A stretch of 64,000 bases of DNA from Fidelibacterota bacterium MT.SAG.3. Lineage in GTDB: Bacteria > Fidelibacterota > SORT01. Location of the stretch: NCBI GenBank assembly GCA_004402895.1, contig SORT01000007.1, positions 1 through 64,000 on the forward strand. The letters are read 5' to 3'. The stretch's first letter is position 1, and every line of letters begins with the position of its first letter. The notes below the pieces were generated by a model, which saw only the letters and a program-made list of their open reading frames with translations, was not told the DNA's origin and ran no database searches. The position numbers and the translations under genes were made by a program. This document shows, one piece after another, positions 38,210-46,875 of the stretch.

Positions 38210-39034
38210 GTGCTCGAACTAATTTCATTACCATTATTAGCCGGATTTATTCTGGTTGCCATTCACTCATATCTCGGAATTCATATCGTTGAGCGAAAAG
38301 TAATATTCGTGGATCTTGCGCTCGCCCAAATCGCAGCAGCCGGTGCTGGTATCGGTGTGCTGTTAGGCTATGAATTAGGCGGAATAGAGACCTTTTTTAC
38401 GGCTCTGTTTTTCACATTCATCGGAGCGGGGATATTCGCTGCAACCAGAATGCGCAAGGAAGTGGTACCGCAGGAAGCGATAATAGGGATAGTATATGCC
38501 GTTTCAGCAGCGGCTTTCATTTTACTGATGGACAGAGCCCCGAATGGGGCAGAGGAAGTGAAAGGAATGCTTGTCGGCTATATTCTTCTCGTAAACTGGG
38601 ATGATATAATCAGATTGGCTTCTCTTTATACCGTGATAGGAGTATTCCATTATTTTGTTCGCAATCGAATGATAAAAATATCACAAGATCCTGAAGGCGC
38701 TTTCAAAGAAGGTATTAACGTCCGATTATGGGATTTTATATTTTACATTTCGTTCGGTTTTGTGGTAACAACTGCCGTGCAGGTTGCCGGAGTATTGCTC
38801 GTTTTCGCCTATTTGGTCGTTCCCGCAGTTAGCGCGATGTTGTTTACAGGCGATTTCAAGAAACGACTTATCATCGGATGGTCGCTCGGATTATTGGGAA
38901 ATTTTCTCGGTATGTTTTTTTCGGTGCAGTTTGATCTGCCGACCGGTGCGGCGATTGTGACCACATTCGGGCTGATAATAGCGGCAGCGGGGTTGTTCAA
39001 GTATTTGAGAGATCGGTTTTTGTTGAAGATGTGA
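38210..39034 (+). CDS. znuB: Metal ABC transporter permease (ZnuB/MntB family)
   Basis: 274 aa, GTG start; HSYLGIHIVERKVIFVDLALAQIAAAG, VPQEAIIGIVYAVSAAAFILLMDRAPNGAEEVKGMLVG. Confidence 0.9.
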   Translation: MLELISLPLLAGFILVAIHSYLGIHIVERKVIFVDLALAQIAAAGAGIGVLLGYELGGIETFFTALFFTFIGAGIFAATRMRKEVVPQEAIIGIVYAVSAAAFILLMDRAPNGAEEVKGMLVGYILLVNWDDIIRLASLYTVIGVFHYFVRNRMIKISQDPEGAFKEGINVRLWDFIFYISFGFVVTTAVQVAGVLLVFAYLVVPAVSAMLFTGDFKKRLIIGWSLGLLGNFLGMFFSVQFDLPTGAAIVTTFGLIIAAAGLFKYLRDRFLLKM

Positions 39035-39110
39035 CAGGAAGGTTTAAAAATATAAAAGGGTAATGCTGAATCCATTACCACTTGATGTTATGTGACTTCG
39101 GCTCTTAAGT

Positions 39111-39569
39111 TTGAAGCTAATGAACTTTCAGCTGATTAGATCAAAATTGTTTTCACATCGATTTTTTAAGTTCAGCGCTGTTGGGTTTTCAGGTCTTATA
39201 GTTAACATGTCTTTACTCTGGTTTTTTACAGAACTGATCGGTTTGTATTATCTATTTGCGTCCCTGCTTTCAATAGAGTTGTCGGTAATAAATAACTTCA
39301 TCTGGAACGATCTGTGGACTTGGGGCGATAGACCAAAATCGGGGGGCTGGGGATACTTTAAACGATTGCTGAAGTATAATCTTTCTGCGAGCGTTGCAGC
39401 TGTTATCGGGAATTTATTAGTTCTTGCGGTTCTTAAGGAGCAGTTCGGCTGGAATTATTTACTGGCTAATTTGGTAGGAATAGCCGTAGCTGTAATGATA
39501 AATTATTACATTAATGATCGCTGGACCTTCCGTGATAAGCAGGAAGAGATAGAAGCAGAAAATTTCTGA
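39111..39569 (+). CDS. GtrA family membrane protein
   Basis: 152 aa; FFKFSAVGFSGLIVNMSLLW, NNFIWNDLWTW, NYYINDRWTFRD. Confidence 0.85.
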   Translation: MKLMNFQLIRSKLFSHRFFKFSAVGFSGLIVNMSLLWFFTELIGLYYLFASLLSIELSVINNFIWNDLWTWGDRPKSGGWGYFKRLLKYNLSASVAAVIGNLLVLAVLKEQFGWNYLLANLVGIAVAVMINYYINDRWTFRDKQEEIEAENF

Positions 39570-39615
39570 GAATAAAACTTAGTATCGCAAATTTTTAATA
39601 TGAGGAAACAATTTT

Positions 39616-40767
39616 ATGGATTTTAGATTACCCGAAGAAGTCGAGATGCTCAGAGAGATGGCTAAGAAATTTACCGACAAAGAAATTCGTCCTTTAGCGG
39701 ATCAGATCGACCGTGAAGAAAAGATTCCGAAAGAGTTGATAAAGAAACTAAGCAAAACAGGATTAATGAGCGTTATCATTCCACCGGAATACGGGGGAGG
39801 GGGATTCGGTGAACTCGGTTATTGCGCCATGCAGGAGGAGATCGCCCAAGGATGCGCCTCTACGGCTACTTTCCTCGGAGCGCATCTGTCAATTGGAGCT
39901 CAGACTCTGATCCTGTTCGGCTCAGAAGAAATAAAGAAAAAATATCTGCCGAGCCTTGCGACAGGCGAGTTTATTGCGGCTTATTCTCTTACTGAAGCGG
40001 GTTCCGGTTCAGACGCGGCAGCTATGAAGTCAAAGGCGATTTTCGACGGCAGCGATTGGGTTTTGAACGGTACGAAGATTTGGGTGACCAATGGGACTAT
40101 TGCCGACGTCATAGTCGTTTATGCTAAAATGGAAAAAGATGGAGAGGATTTGGGACCGGGCGCATTCGTGATAGAGACGAGTAAAGAAGGATTTAAGGTA
40201 GACAAGAAGGAAGAGAAGATGGGGATAAGGGGATCGGAAACCGCAGCCATAAGCTTCCACGATTACCATATCCCAAAGCAAAATCTTTTAGGTGAACCGG
40301 GGCAGGGCTTTAAGATAGCTCTTTCCATTCTTGATGTCGGCAGGCTCGGGTTAGGAGCTACGACCCTCGGACAGGCTAAGGAAGCGCTGAGGCTGAGTAC
40401 GGAATACGCGAAACAACGTGAACAATTCGGTCAGCCGATAGCAGAATTTCAGGCTATACAATGGAAATTAGCGGATATGACAACCGACATATATGCTATG
40501 GAAAGTATGCTCTACCGGACTGCTGCCGACTATGACGCCGGAAAAAGAGTTACGAGAGAAGCTTCGATAGTTAAACTGTATTGCTCTGAGGCGCTCGACA
40601 GGATAGTTGACCATGCGGTTCAGATACACGGTGGTATGGGTTACTCGCGCGAGCTGAAAATAGAGCGGATGTATCGTGATGCCCGTATCAATAAGATATT
40701 TGAAGGTACCAACGAGATACAACGTATAGTCATCGCCCGCGAGACGCTTAAAAAGGGTGGGTATTAG
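39616..40767 (+). CDS. Acyl-CoA dehydrogenase
   Basis: 383 aa; AAYSLTEAGSGSDAAAMKSKA, VDHAVQIHGGMGYSRELKIERMYRDARINKIFEGTNEIQRIVIAR. Confidence 0.96.
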   Translation: MDFRLPEEVEMLREMAKKFTDKEIRPLADQIDREEKIPKELIKKLSKTGLMSVIIPPEYGGGGFGELGYCAMQEEIAQGCASTATFLGAHLSIGAQTLILFGSEEIKKKYLPSLATGEFIAAYSLTEAGSGSDAAAMKSKAIFDGSDWVLNGTKIWVTNGTIADVIVVYAKMEKDGEDLGPGAFVIETSKEGFKVDKKEEKMGIRGSETAAISFHDYHIPKQNLLGEPGQGFKIALSILDVGRLGLGATTLGQAKEALRLSTEYAKQREQFGQPIAEFQAIQWKLADMTTDIYAMESMLYRTAADYDAGKRVTREASIVKLYCSEALDRIVDHAVQIHGGMGYSRELKIERMYRDARINKIFEGTNEIQRIVIARETLKKGGY

Positions 40768-40824
40768 GGCTTTGTAGGGCTGGGCGTCAGGGCTCCAAAG
40801 GAGTGTTTTCGACACAAGCCCTAA
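40764..40824. repeat. Nested palindromic element overlapping acyl-CoA dehydrogenase stop codon
   Basis: TTAGGGCTT ... AAGCCCTAA terminal inverted arms with internal CTCC-AAA-GGAG. Confidence 0.55.
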
Positions 40825-40845
40825 CTACCACGGAATTTAACAGTT

Positions 40846-40879
40846 GAGATTGGCACGTCACTTCGTTCCTCGCAATGAC
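40846..40879 (-). repeat. REP-like dispersed repeat GTCATTGCGAGGAACGAAGTGACGTGCCAATCTC
   Basis: Minus-strand sequence recognised as a palindromic motif seen in many bacterial genomes. Confidence 0.7.
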
Positions 40880-40911
40880 GATGTATCAGCGATTTGATCT
40901 TCTCTTCTGAA

Positions 40912-41442
40912 TTATCTTGAAAAAGTTCCCATTAGCAGCGCTTCGGCGAGAATATGTCCTTGCATCGCGTTTTCGAGAGTACTTTTGTTAACGTCGTCCG
41001 TGAGTGTCAGCATCGTGTCGAGTGCGTAAAGTTTGAAGAAGTAACGATGCGGGTCTCCGGGCGGCGGGCACGGACCGCCGTAGCTTTTTTTCTCCCACGA
41101 GTTAAGCCCTTGTTTTGAACCGTCGGTCAGTGACTCGTCGGTCGGAACAGCTTCGGATAATCCTTCGGAGTCCGCCGGTATGTTATAGATTAGCCAATGA
41201 TCCCACGTACCCATAGGCGCATCGGGGTCGTCGCAGATGAGGGCAAAGCTCTTTGTTCCTTCGGGCGTGTCGCTCCAGCTGAGCGGTGGCGAGATATCCT
41301 CACCCTCGCAGGTGTAAATATCGGGAATTCTCTCTCCCTCGGTAAAGGCTGTGCTTGAAATTGTAAGACTCATTGTTTTATCCTCCGAATAGTTGTTCCA
41401 ACTGAATATACATATAAGAAATATAAATAATTGGAAATTCAT
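40912..41442 (-). CDS. YbhB/YbcL family Raf-kinase-inhibitor-like protein
   Basis: 176 aa; YTCEGEDISPPLSWSDTPEGTKSFALICDDPDAPMGTWDHWLIYNIP, GGPCPPPGDPHRYFFKLYAL; start may be internal MSLTISST. Confidence 0.93.
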   Translation of the reverse strand: MNFQLFIFLICIFSWNNYSEDKTMSLTISSTAFTEGERIPDIYTCEGEDISPPLSWSDTPEGTKSFALICDDPDAPMGTWDHWLIYNIPADSEGLSEAVPTDESLTDGSKQGLNSWEKKSYGGPCPPPGDPHRYFFKLYALDTMLTLTDDVNKSTLENAMQGHILAEALLMGTFSR

Positions 41443-41499
41443 ATATTAGTGTGAGCCGGATTCGTTGACATTCGGCGGTTACTTATGTAAGTTTTAACG

Positions 41500-42111
41500 A
41501 TGAAAAAGCTCTTTTGCTTATTAATACCACTACTACTAACGGGTTGCGATGCTATTTTCGGAACGAGGGAACCTGAGGATCCGAAAGATGATATCAGCAG
41601 AAGTTTATGGCAGCAACCGACCTCGCCGGGAATCGTATTGGAAAATCTTAAGAACGCATTTTCAGAACGGAACGAGGAGAACTATCTGCGTTCTCTTGCC
41701 GATTCAACGAGTTCCGAGAGGGTGTTCCTATTTATTCCGAGCCAGGAAGCAGCGGTAAACAATCCGGGCGCTTTTCAAGGTTGGGGGTTAAACGAAGAAA
41801 GAGTATATATCAATCTGCTTTTTTCCGAATCCTCTCTTCCGGAGGGAGTAATATCGTCGTTGGAATTCACCCGCTTTGAAGAGCCTTCCATACCGTCGGA
41901 CAGCGCTCTGTTTGAAGAGATCTATGAACTCGAACTTGAGCATACTCTGGAAAACGTTCCTCCTAAGATGATGGGAATTGCCAAGTTCAGAATGGCGCGA
42001 GCCAATGACGGTAATTGGTCTATATACAGATGGGAGGATCTTACATTCAGTAGTGAAAATGACACGCTAAACCTTCCTTCCTGGAGTGAACTGAAGGCTC
42101 GTGTACAGTGA
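41500..42111 (+). CDS. Hypothetical lipoprotein
   Basis: 203 aa; lipobox LLTGC; distant tandem paralogue of next gene. Confidence 0.75.
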   Translation: MKKLFCLLIPLLLTGCDAIFGTREPEDPKDDISRSLWQQPTSPGIVLENLKNAFSERNEENYLRSLADSTSSERVFLFIPSQEAAVNNPGAFQGWGLNEERVYINLLFSESSLPEGVISSLEFTRFEEPSIPSDSALFEEIYELELEHTLENVPPKMMGIAKFRMARANDGNWSIYRWEDLTFSSENDTLNLPSWSELKARVQ

Positions 42112-42659
42112 AACACCTTTTTTTATTTGGAATTACGTTCCTCTCTCTAACCTATGGATGCGCAAATCCCTTTGCTCCCCAATTAGGTGAAGTGGAAAAG
42201 GGAACCTCAGCCATATTAACAGAACGTCTCAGCCCGAACGAGGTCTTGGAAAACTTTAGATTCGCTTACATATTCGGCGATTCTCTTGTTTACAGCGAGT
42301 TAATAGATACGGGATTTGTATTCCTTTACTTCGACCCAAATGTGGAGGGCACAGGCAGATTCGACAGTTGGGGAAGGGATATAGAATTGAGGGCAACCGG
42401 CGGTCTATTCCGGGCTGTCCGCAATATCAGTCTTGAATGGAACAGCACGATCGAAGAGAAGTATTGGTCACCCGCTCCCGATTCGGTCTTTGGGAGCGTA
42501 GAATTTGAAGGAGCGATAAGCGCGAAAATATCCAAAGGATTCCAACTGAAACTCGGCTCTGAAATACAGCTCGCCGGGACGGCGGTTTTTTCCTTTGAAA
42601 AGGAAAAGAGGGGAGATGGTTGGAGGATTGTTAGGTGGGTCGATGAATCGATTTTCTAA
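42108..42659 (+). CDS. Hypothetical lipoprotein
   Basis: 183 aa, GTG start; lipobox TYGC; ends WRIVRW. Confidence 0.75.
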   Translation: MKHLFLFGITFLSLTYGCANPFAPQLGEVEKGTSAILTERLSPNEVLENFRFAYIFGDSLVYSELIDTGFVFLYFDPNVEGTGRFDSWGRDIELRATGGLFRAVRNISLEWNSTIEEKYWSPAPDSVFGSVEFEGAISAKISKGFQLKLGSEIQLAGTAVFSFEKEKRGDGWRIVRWVDESIF

Positions 42660-43698
42660 AAAGAGAACAGTTATCCTGGTAGTTCTGTTTTTGATTATAG
42701 ATGCAGCCATTATTTTTCACATATTTTTTAGAGAAGAGACTTCTCCTCTCAGAGGTTTTGCAAATTTTGATAGTTATCTGCAAGGGGAATTCAGCTCGTC
42801 ATTAAAGGAGAAGGGTCTAATTATCAATCAAGAAGTAACCAATGGAAAACTTAACATAAGATACAGAAAAGGTTACGGAAAATATTGGTTGGAAAGGGTG
42901 ATCAGACAATCGTTGTCATCTTCAGAATTCAGATCGGAATTTGATTGGAATGTAATTAACGGGTTTAACGTTATATTGACCCATCCTATAGATGGAAATC
43001 GAACTCTGAAATTCAGAGAGGATGAAAGAATAAAAGGCGGTTTAATTTGTATAATCATTGATGATTTCGGATATTTTTGGGATGAGCGCGTTGATGAACT
43101 GATGAGTTTTGATATTCCGATGGCATTTGCTGTGATTCCCGGCCATGAATACTCGGAACGGATAGCAAAAAGCGCTGATTCAAACGGAAAAGAGCTGCTG
43201 CTGCATCTTCCGATGGAGGCGTTCGAGCATCAAGGCGGTGAGGACGAATATATAATTAAGTATAATATGGATATCGAGGAGATAGAATCGCGCGTTTCAA
43301 AGGCATTAAAAACAGTCCCCGGCGCATCAGGAATAAATAATCATCAAGGTTCGAGAGTGACGGCAGATTCTGAAACATTTCAGAGATTTCTTGCCGTAAT
43401 AAGTCCATATAACTTATATTTTATCGACAGCGTGACCCACTCTTCAAGTGTGGCATTCAGGGATGCGCAATATGCGGGCGTGCCTGCAGGAAGACGGACT
43501 GTTTTTTTAGATGATTCAGAGGATGAAAAGACAATCGATTATAGAATCGAGCAATTAAAAAATAGAGCTCACGAAAATGGTAATGCCATCGGTATCGGTC
43601 ATATTAATAGTGAGACCATCATGGCATTGAAAAACCGAATTCCATTATTGATTGAAGAAGGATATCTGTTTGTATATCCTTCACAATTGGTGAATTAA
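42643..43698 (+). CDS. Divergent polysaccharide deacetylase family protein
   Basis: ICIIIDDFGYFWDERVDELMSFDIPMAFAVIPGHEYSERIA, LLHLPMEAF, INNHQGSRVT, GIGHINSETI; start MNRFSKKRTV preferred over 42595. Confidence 0.88.
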   Translation: MNRFSKKRTVILVVLFLIIDAAIIFHIFFREETSPLRGFANFDSYLQGEFSSSLKEKGLIINQEVTNGKLNIRYRKGYGKYWLERVIRQSLSSSEFRSEFDWNVINGFNVILTHPIDGNRTLKFREDERIKGGLICIIIDDFGYFWDERVDELMSFDIPMAFAVIPGHEYSERIAKSADSNGKELLLHLPMEAFEHQGGEDEYIIKYNMDIEEIESRVSKALKTVPGASGINNHQGSRVTADSETFQRFLAVISPYNLYFIDSVTHSSSVAFRDAQYAGVPAGRRTVFLDDSEDEKTIDYRIEQLKNRAHENGNAIGIGHINSETIMALKNRIPLLIEEGYLFVYPSQLVN

Positions 43699-43719
43699 CA
43701 GATCCATTAGAGGTATAAT

Positions 43720-44409
43720 ATGGCATTATTAGAGGTAAGGTTGGATGCAGTGGCGGCGATGAGGGACCTGATAGGCGACTCGATCGACCCGGTAAAATCG
43801 GCTGTGGTTGCCGAACTCGCGGGCGCCGACGGGGTGGGGATAAAACTCACCGATGATAGAGAAGAAGAACGGATGAGAGATCTTTCTCTGTTACAGGAAA
43901 TAGTGAATTCACGGCTGAATTTAATTATAAATTCATCGAAGAGACAGGTAGATAAAGCCCTTGCCGTTTCATCTGCCATGGTCACCCTATACGACGATGT
44001 AGGCTTGGCGGATTCTAAGGTCATCGCCTCTATGAAAGAAGCAATATCGGTATTGAAAAATAACAAGAATCTTGCTATATCGATCAAGATCAATCCTGAA
44101 GTCACGGAGGCAAAAACGGCATCCCGGTTAGGCGCGGATTATGTTGAAATAGATACATCAAGATTCGCGTTGACCAAAGATTATCATGACAGAACGATGG
44201 AGCTGGAACGGATCGCCGCAGTCGCACGAGCCGCCTTTAAATTTGATCTTATGGTCTCCGCCGGAGGGGATCTTTCATATCAAAACGCCGCTTATATAGC
44301 TGAGATTGAACAGGTTGACAGCGTTTCAATTGGAAAAGCTATTATCAGTCGAGGTTTGCTTGTCGGATTGGAAAATGCCGTCCGGGATGCTCTTGATCTC
44401 GTGAAATGA
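43720..44409 (+). CDS. PdxJ-family TIM-barrel protein with degenerate active site
   Basis: 229 aa; alignable to PdxJ (AELAGADGVGIKL, RLNLIIN, GADYVEIDTSRFA, SIGKAIISRGLLVGLENAVRD) but catalytic residues substituted. Confidence 0.78.
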   Translation: MALLEVRLDAVAAMRDLIGDSIDPVKSAVVAELAGADGVGIKLTDDREEERMRDLSLLQEIVNSRLNLIINSSKRQVDKALAVSSAMVTLYDDVGLADSKVIASMKEAISVLKNNKNLAISIKINPEVTEAKTASRLGADYVEIDTSRFALTKDYHDRTMELERIAAVARAAFKFDLMVSAGGDLSYQNAAYIAEIEQVDSVSIGKAIISRGLLVGLENAVRDALDLVK

Positions 44410-44425
44410 GATAGGTAAAAAATTC

Positions 44426-45400
44426 CTGTCGAAGAGTAATCCTATCCTGACCATTAATGTATATCGCAATGATGTAGTGGAGAGTAGTCACTCCGCAAGC
44501 GCGGTGATTATCGATCCAAGCGGTGAGATCCTTGCGGAGTACGGCGATAGTAAGATGCGTACATATATTCGGTCAGCCGCAAAGCCATTCCAGATCATGC
44601 CGGCGCTTGAATTAGGTCTCCAATCTAAATTCGGTTTGAGTGATGATGAGATAGCCGTTTGTTGCTCTTCGCATTCCGGGGAAACTGTCCACATAGAGAG
44701 AGTGCAGAGTGTTCTGCAAAAAACGGAAATAGACGCCTCTTCACTCAGATGCGGTATTCATCCTCCTTTGGGAGTGGAAGTGAGGCGAATGTTAAGAGTT
44801 TCCGGTGAGACTCCTACCGTGCTTCATAACAATTGCTCCGGCAAGCACTCGGCAATGCTTGCGACCGCAAAGATCAAAGGAGAGTCCCTTGAAGATTATC
44901 TGAATCCTGATCATCCTGTTCAACAGAGGATACTCAAAGTAATTGAAGAATTTTCAGAGGAAGAGAGCATACATGTAGGAGTTGATGGATGTTCAGCGCC
45001 CGTATATTATCTTCAAATTAAAAGTATTGCGATGATGTATCAAAAATTAGCTTCGGATAATGATAATGCGACCGTGAGCGATGTATGGGAGAAGATGACA
45101 TCAAACCCGCTTATGATAGCGGGAAGCGGACGGTTCGACAGCGTACTGATGGAGGACGGGAAGGGAACTTTGCTGTCCAAGATGGGAGCTGAGGGAGTTC
45201 AGTGCATGTCTTTTAAAACTCCGGCGGGTCCGGTAGGCTTGGCAGTGAAGGTGCATGACGGTACTCGCAGGGCCGTTCTTCCGGCTGTGTTATACTTATT
45301 GGATAAATTCGGTTTGACGCCTGATGGAGACTATGACAGAATTAGAAAGCCTGAACTAAAAAACCATATGGGAATCGTAGTAGGCAGGATAGAAGTCTGA
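44426..45400 (+). CDS. Asparaginase (L-asparaginase II / AnsA-like family)
   Basis: YIRSAAKPFQIMPALELGL, CCSSHSGETVHIE, LHNNCSGKHSAML, HPVQQRIL; N-terminus appears to extend upstream of ORF start 44477. Confidence 0.85.
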   Translation: MSKSNPILTINVYRNDVVESSHSASAVIIDPSGEILAEYGDSKMRTYIRSAAKPFQIMPALELGLQSKFGLSDDEIAVCCSSHSGETVHIERVQSVLQKTEIDASSLRCGIHPPLGVEVRRMLRVSGETPTVLHNNCSGKHSAMLATAKIKGESLEDYLNPDHPVQQRILKVIEEFSEEESIHVGVDGCSAPVYYLQIKSIAMMYQKLASDNDNATVSDVWEKMTSNPLMIAGSGRFDSVLMEDGKGTLLSKMGAEGVQCMSFKTPAGPVGLAVKVHDGTRRAVLPAVLYLLDKFGLTPDGDYDRIRKPELKNHMGIVVGRIEV

Positions 45401-45402
45401 CC

Positions 45403-45649
45403 TGCTCCCCGAAAACTGGACCATTTATAATGCGAGTTTTCTCATTAACTTGCATAATGAAGGAGATACCAGAGGATTTGACAAAGCAGATTTACACAGG
45501 AGCAGATCGTAGCGATCTTAAACCAGTCGGAGAACGGGATATCGATTGGTGATCTCACAAGGAAGCTGGGCATCAGTGAAGAGACATTTTACCGATGGAA
45601 GAAGAAGTACAGCGGTATGGGAATAGCGGAGCTGCGATACCGGTTATAG
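45403..45649 (+). mobile_element. IS3-family left-end remnant (terminal sequence plus truncated orfA)
   Basis: TGCTCCCCGAAAACTGGACCA end then frame SRFTQEQIVAILNQSENGISIGDLTRKLGISEETFYRWKKKYSGMGIAELRYRL*. Confidence 0.75.
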
Positions 45650-45945
45650 TGTCAGTCACCGATGAAGATAATTCTCTCCCGATGGGGTTCACACTTTCGC
45701 AGAACTATCCGAATCCATTTAATCCGGTTACCACCGTTAACTATTCACTTTCTATCTCGGGATTTGTGAACCTTTCGATCTATAATATAAGAGGTGAGTT
45801 AGTCTCGACAGTAGTTAATGAGTTTCAGAAACCCGGAGAATATAGAGCCGATTGGAATGCAGACAACATCGCTTCGGGAATCTACTTTTACCGTCTGCAA
45901 ATCGGCAGCGCTTCGATCAGCAAGAAGATGCTGTTATTGAAATAG
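45595..45945 (+). pseudogene. Orphan T9SS type A sorting domain (3' end of a truncated surface-protein gene)
   Basis: SLPMGFTLSQNYPNPFNPVTTVNYSLSISGFVNLSIYNIRGELVSTVVNEFQKPGEYRADWNADNIASGIYFYRLQIGSASISKKMLLLK; no upstream body. Confidence 0.75.
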
Positions 45946-46101
45946 TTATCAGCTTTTGTCTGGTAAATTTCTCTTATTAAATAATTTCATATTTTCGGGA
46001 CCCCCAAAACCATATGGGCGTATAAAGAGGGTCTCTTTTTCTTGTATTTCTGAGAGATGCTTGTTTATATTAAGTTTAATTCATCTTAGGAGCACTGAAT
46101 T

Positions 46102-46857
46102 ATGTATGGAAAGATGAGAGTCTTACTAACGTTATTGGCTTTACCCGCAGCACTGTATGCTCAGGATATAGCAATTTCTGAGCAAAGAACGCTTATAAAC
46201 AGACCGACAGCAGGATCTCTCGAAAGAGGAAGCTACGACATCGAGTTGCGTATGTATCCCGGCGGCGGGCTGCTCGGCGGAATAGCCGTCGGATTAACCG
46301 AAAGAATAACTTTCGGCACTTCTTTCGGCGGATTGAATATTATAGGCGAGGGGGAGGTGATTTGGAATCCTAAACCTGAGGCGAATATTAAATACAGGTT
46401 GATGGAGGAATCCTATACGGCTCCGGCGCTATCGATCGGTTATAGCGGACAGGGATTCGGTAAATGGGACGAAGAATTGAAACGTTATCAAATTAAATCA
46501 GCGGGTGTATATGCCGCGCTGAGTAAAAATTACAGTATGGTCGGAAATCTCGGCTTTCATGCCGGTGTTAATCTAAGTTTAGAAAAAGATGACGGCGACG
46601 AAGACATCAATTTATGGATAGGATTTGATAAAAGTATCAATGAAGAAATATCGTTCCTCGGCGAGTATGATTTCGCTCTGAACGATAACAGCTCCAAGAG
46701 TCTCGGCTCGGGAGACGGATATTTGAACGCAGCATTGCGTTGGGCATTCGTAGAAGAATTAATAATTGAATTAAATGTCAATAATCTGCTGGGCAACCGT
46801 GAAGATACAGACGCATCAAGCAGAGAGTTGAAAATTATTTACGTAGAGTTTTTCTAA
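46102..46857 (+). CDS. Outer-membrane beta-barrel hypothetical protein
   Basis: 251 aa; signal peptide AALYA|QDI; alternating beta-barrel pattern. Confidence 0.7.
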   Translation: MYGKMRVLLTLLALPAALYAQDIAISEQRTLINRPTAGSLERGSYDIELRMYPGGGLLGGIAVGLTERITFGTSFGGLNIIGEGEVIWNPKPEANIKYRLMEESYTAPALSIGYSGQGFGKWDEELKRYQIKSAGVYAALSKNYSMVGNLGFHAGVNLSLEKDDGDEDINLWIGFDKSINEEISFLGEYDFALNDNSSKSLGSGDGYLNAALRWAFVEELIIELNVNNLLGNREDTDASSRELKIIYVEFF

Positions 46858-46875
46858 ACAACAGGAGTATAAATT

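Noticed and set aside
39059-39079. GGTAATG-CTGAATC-CATTACC hairpin after znuB
   Set aside because: Short stem without a U-tract; insufficient to call a terminator or operator.
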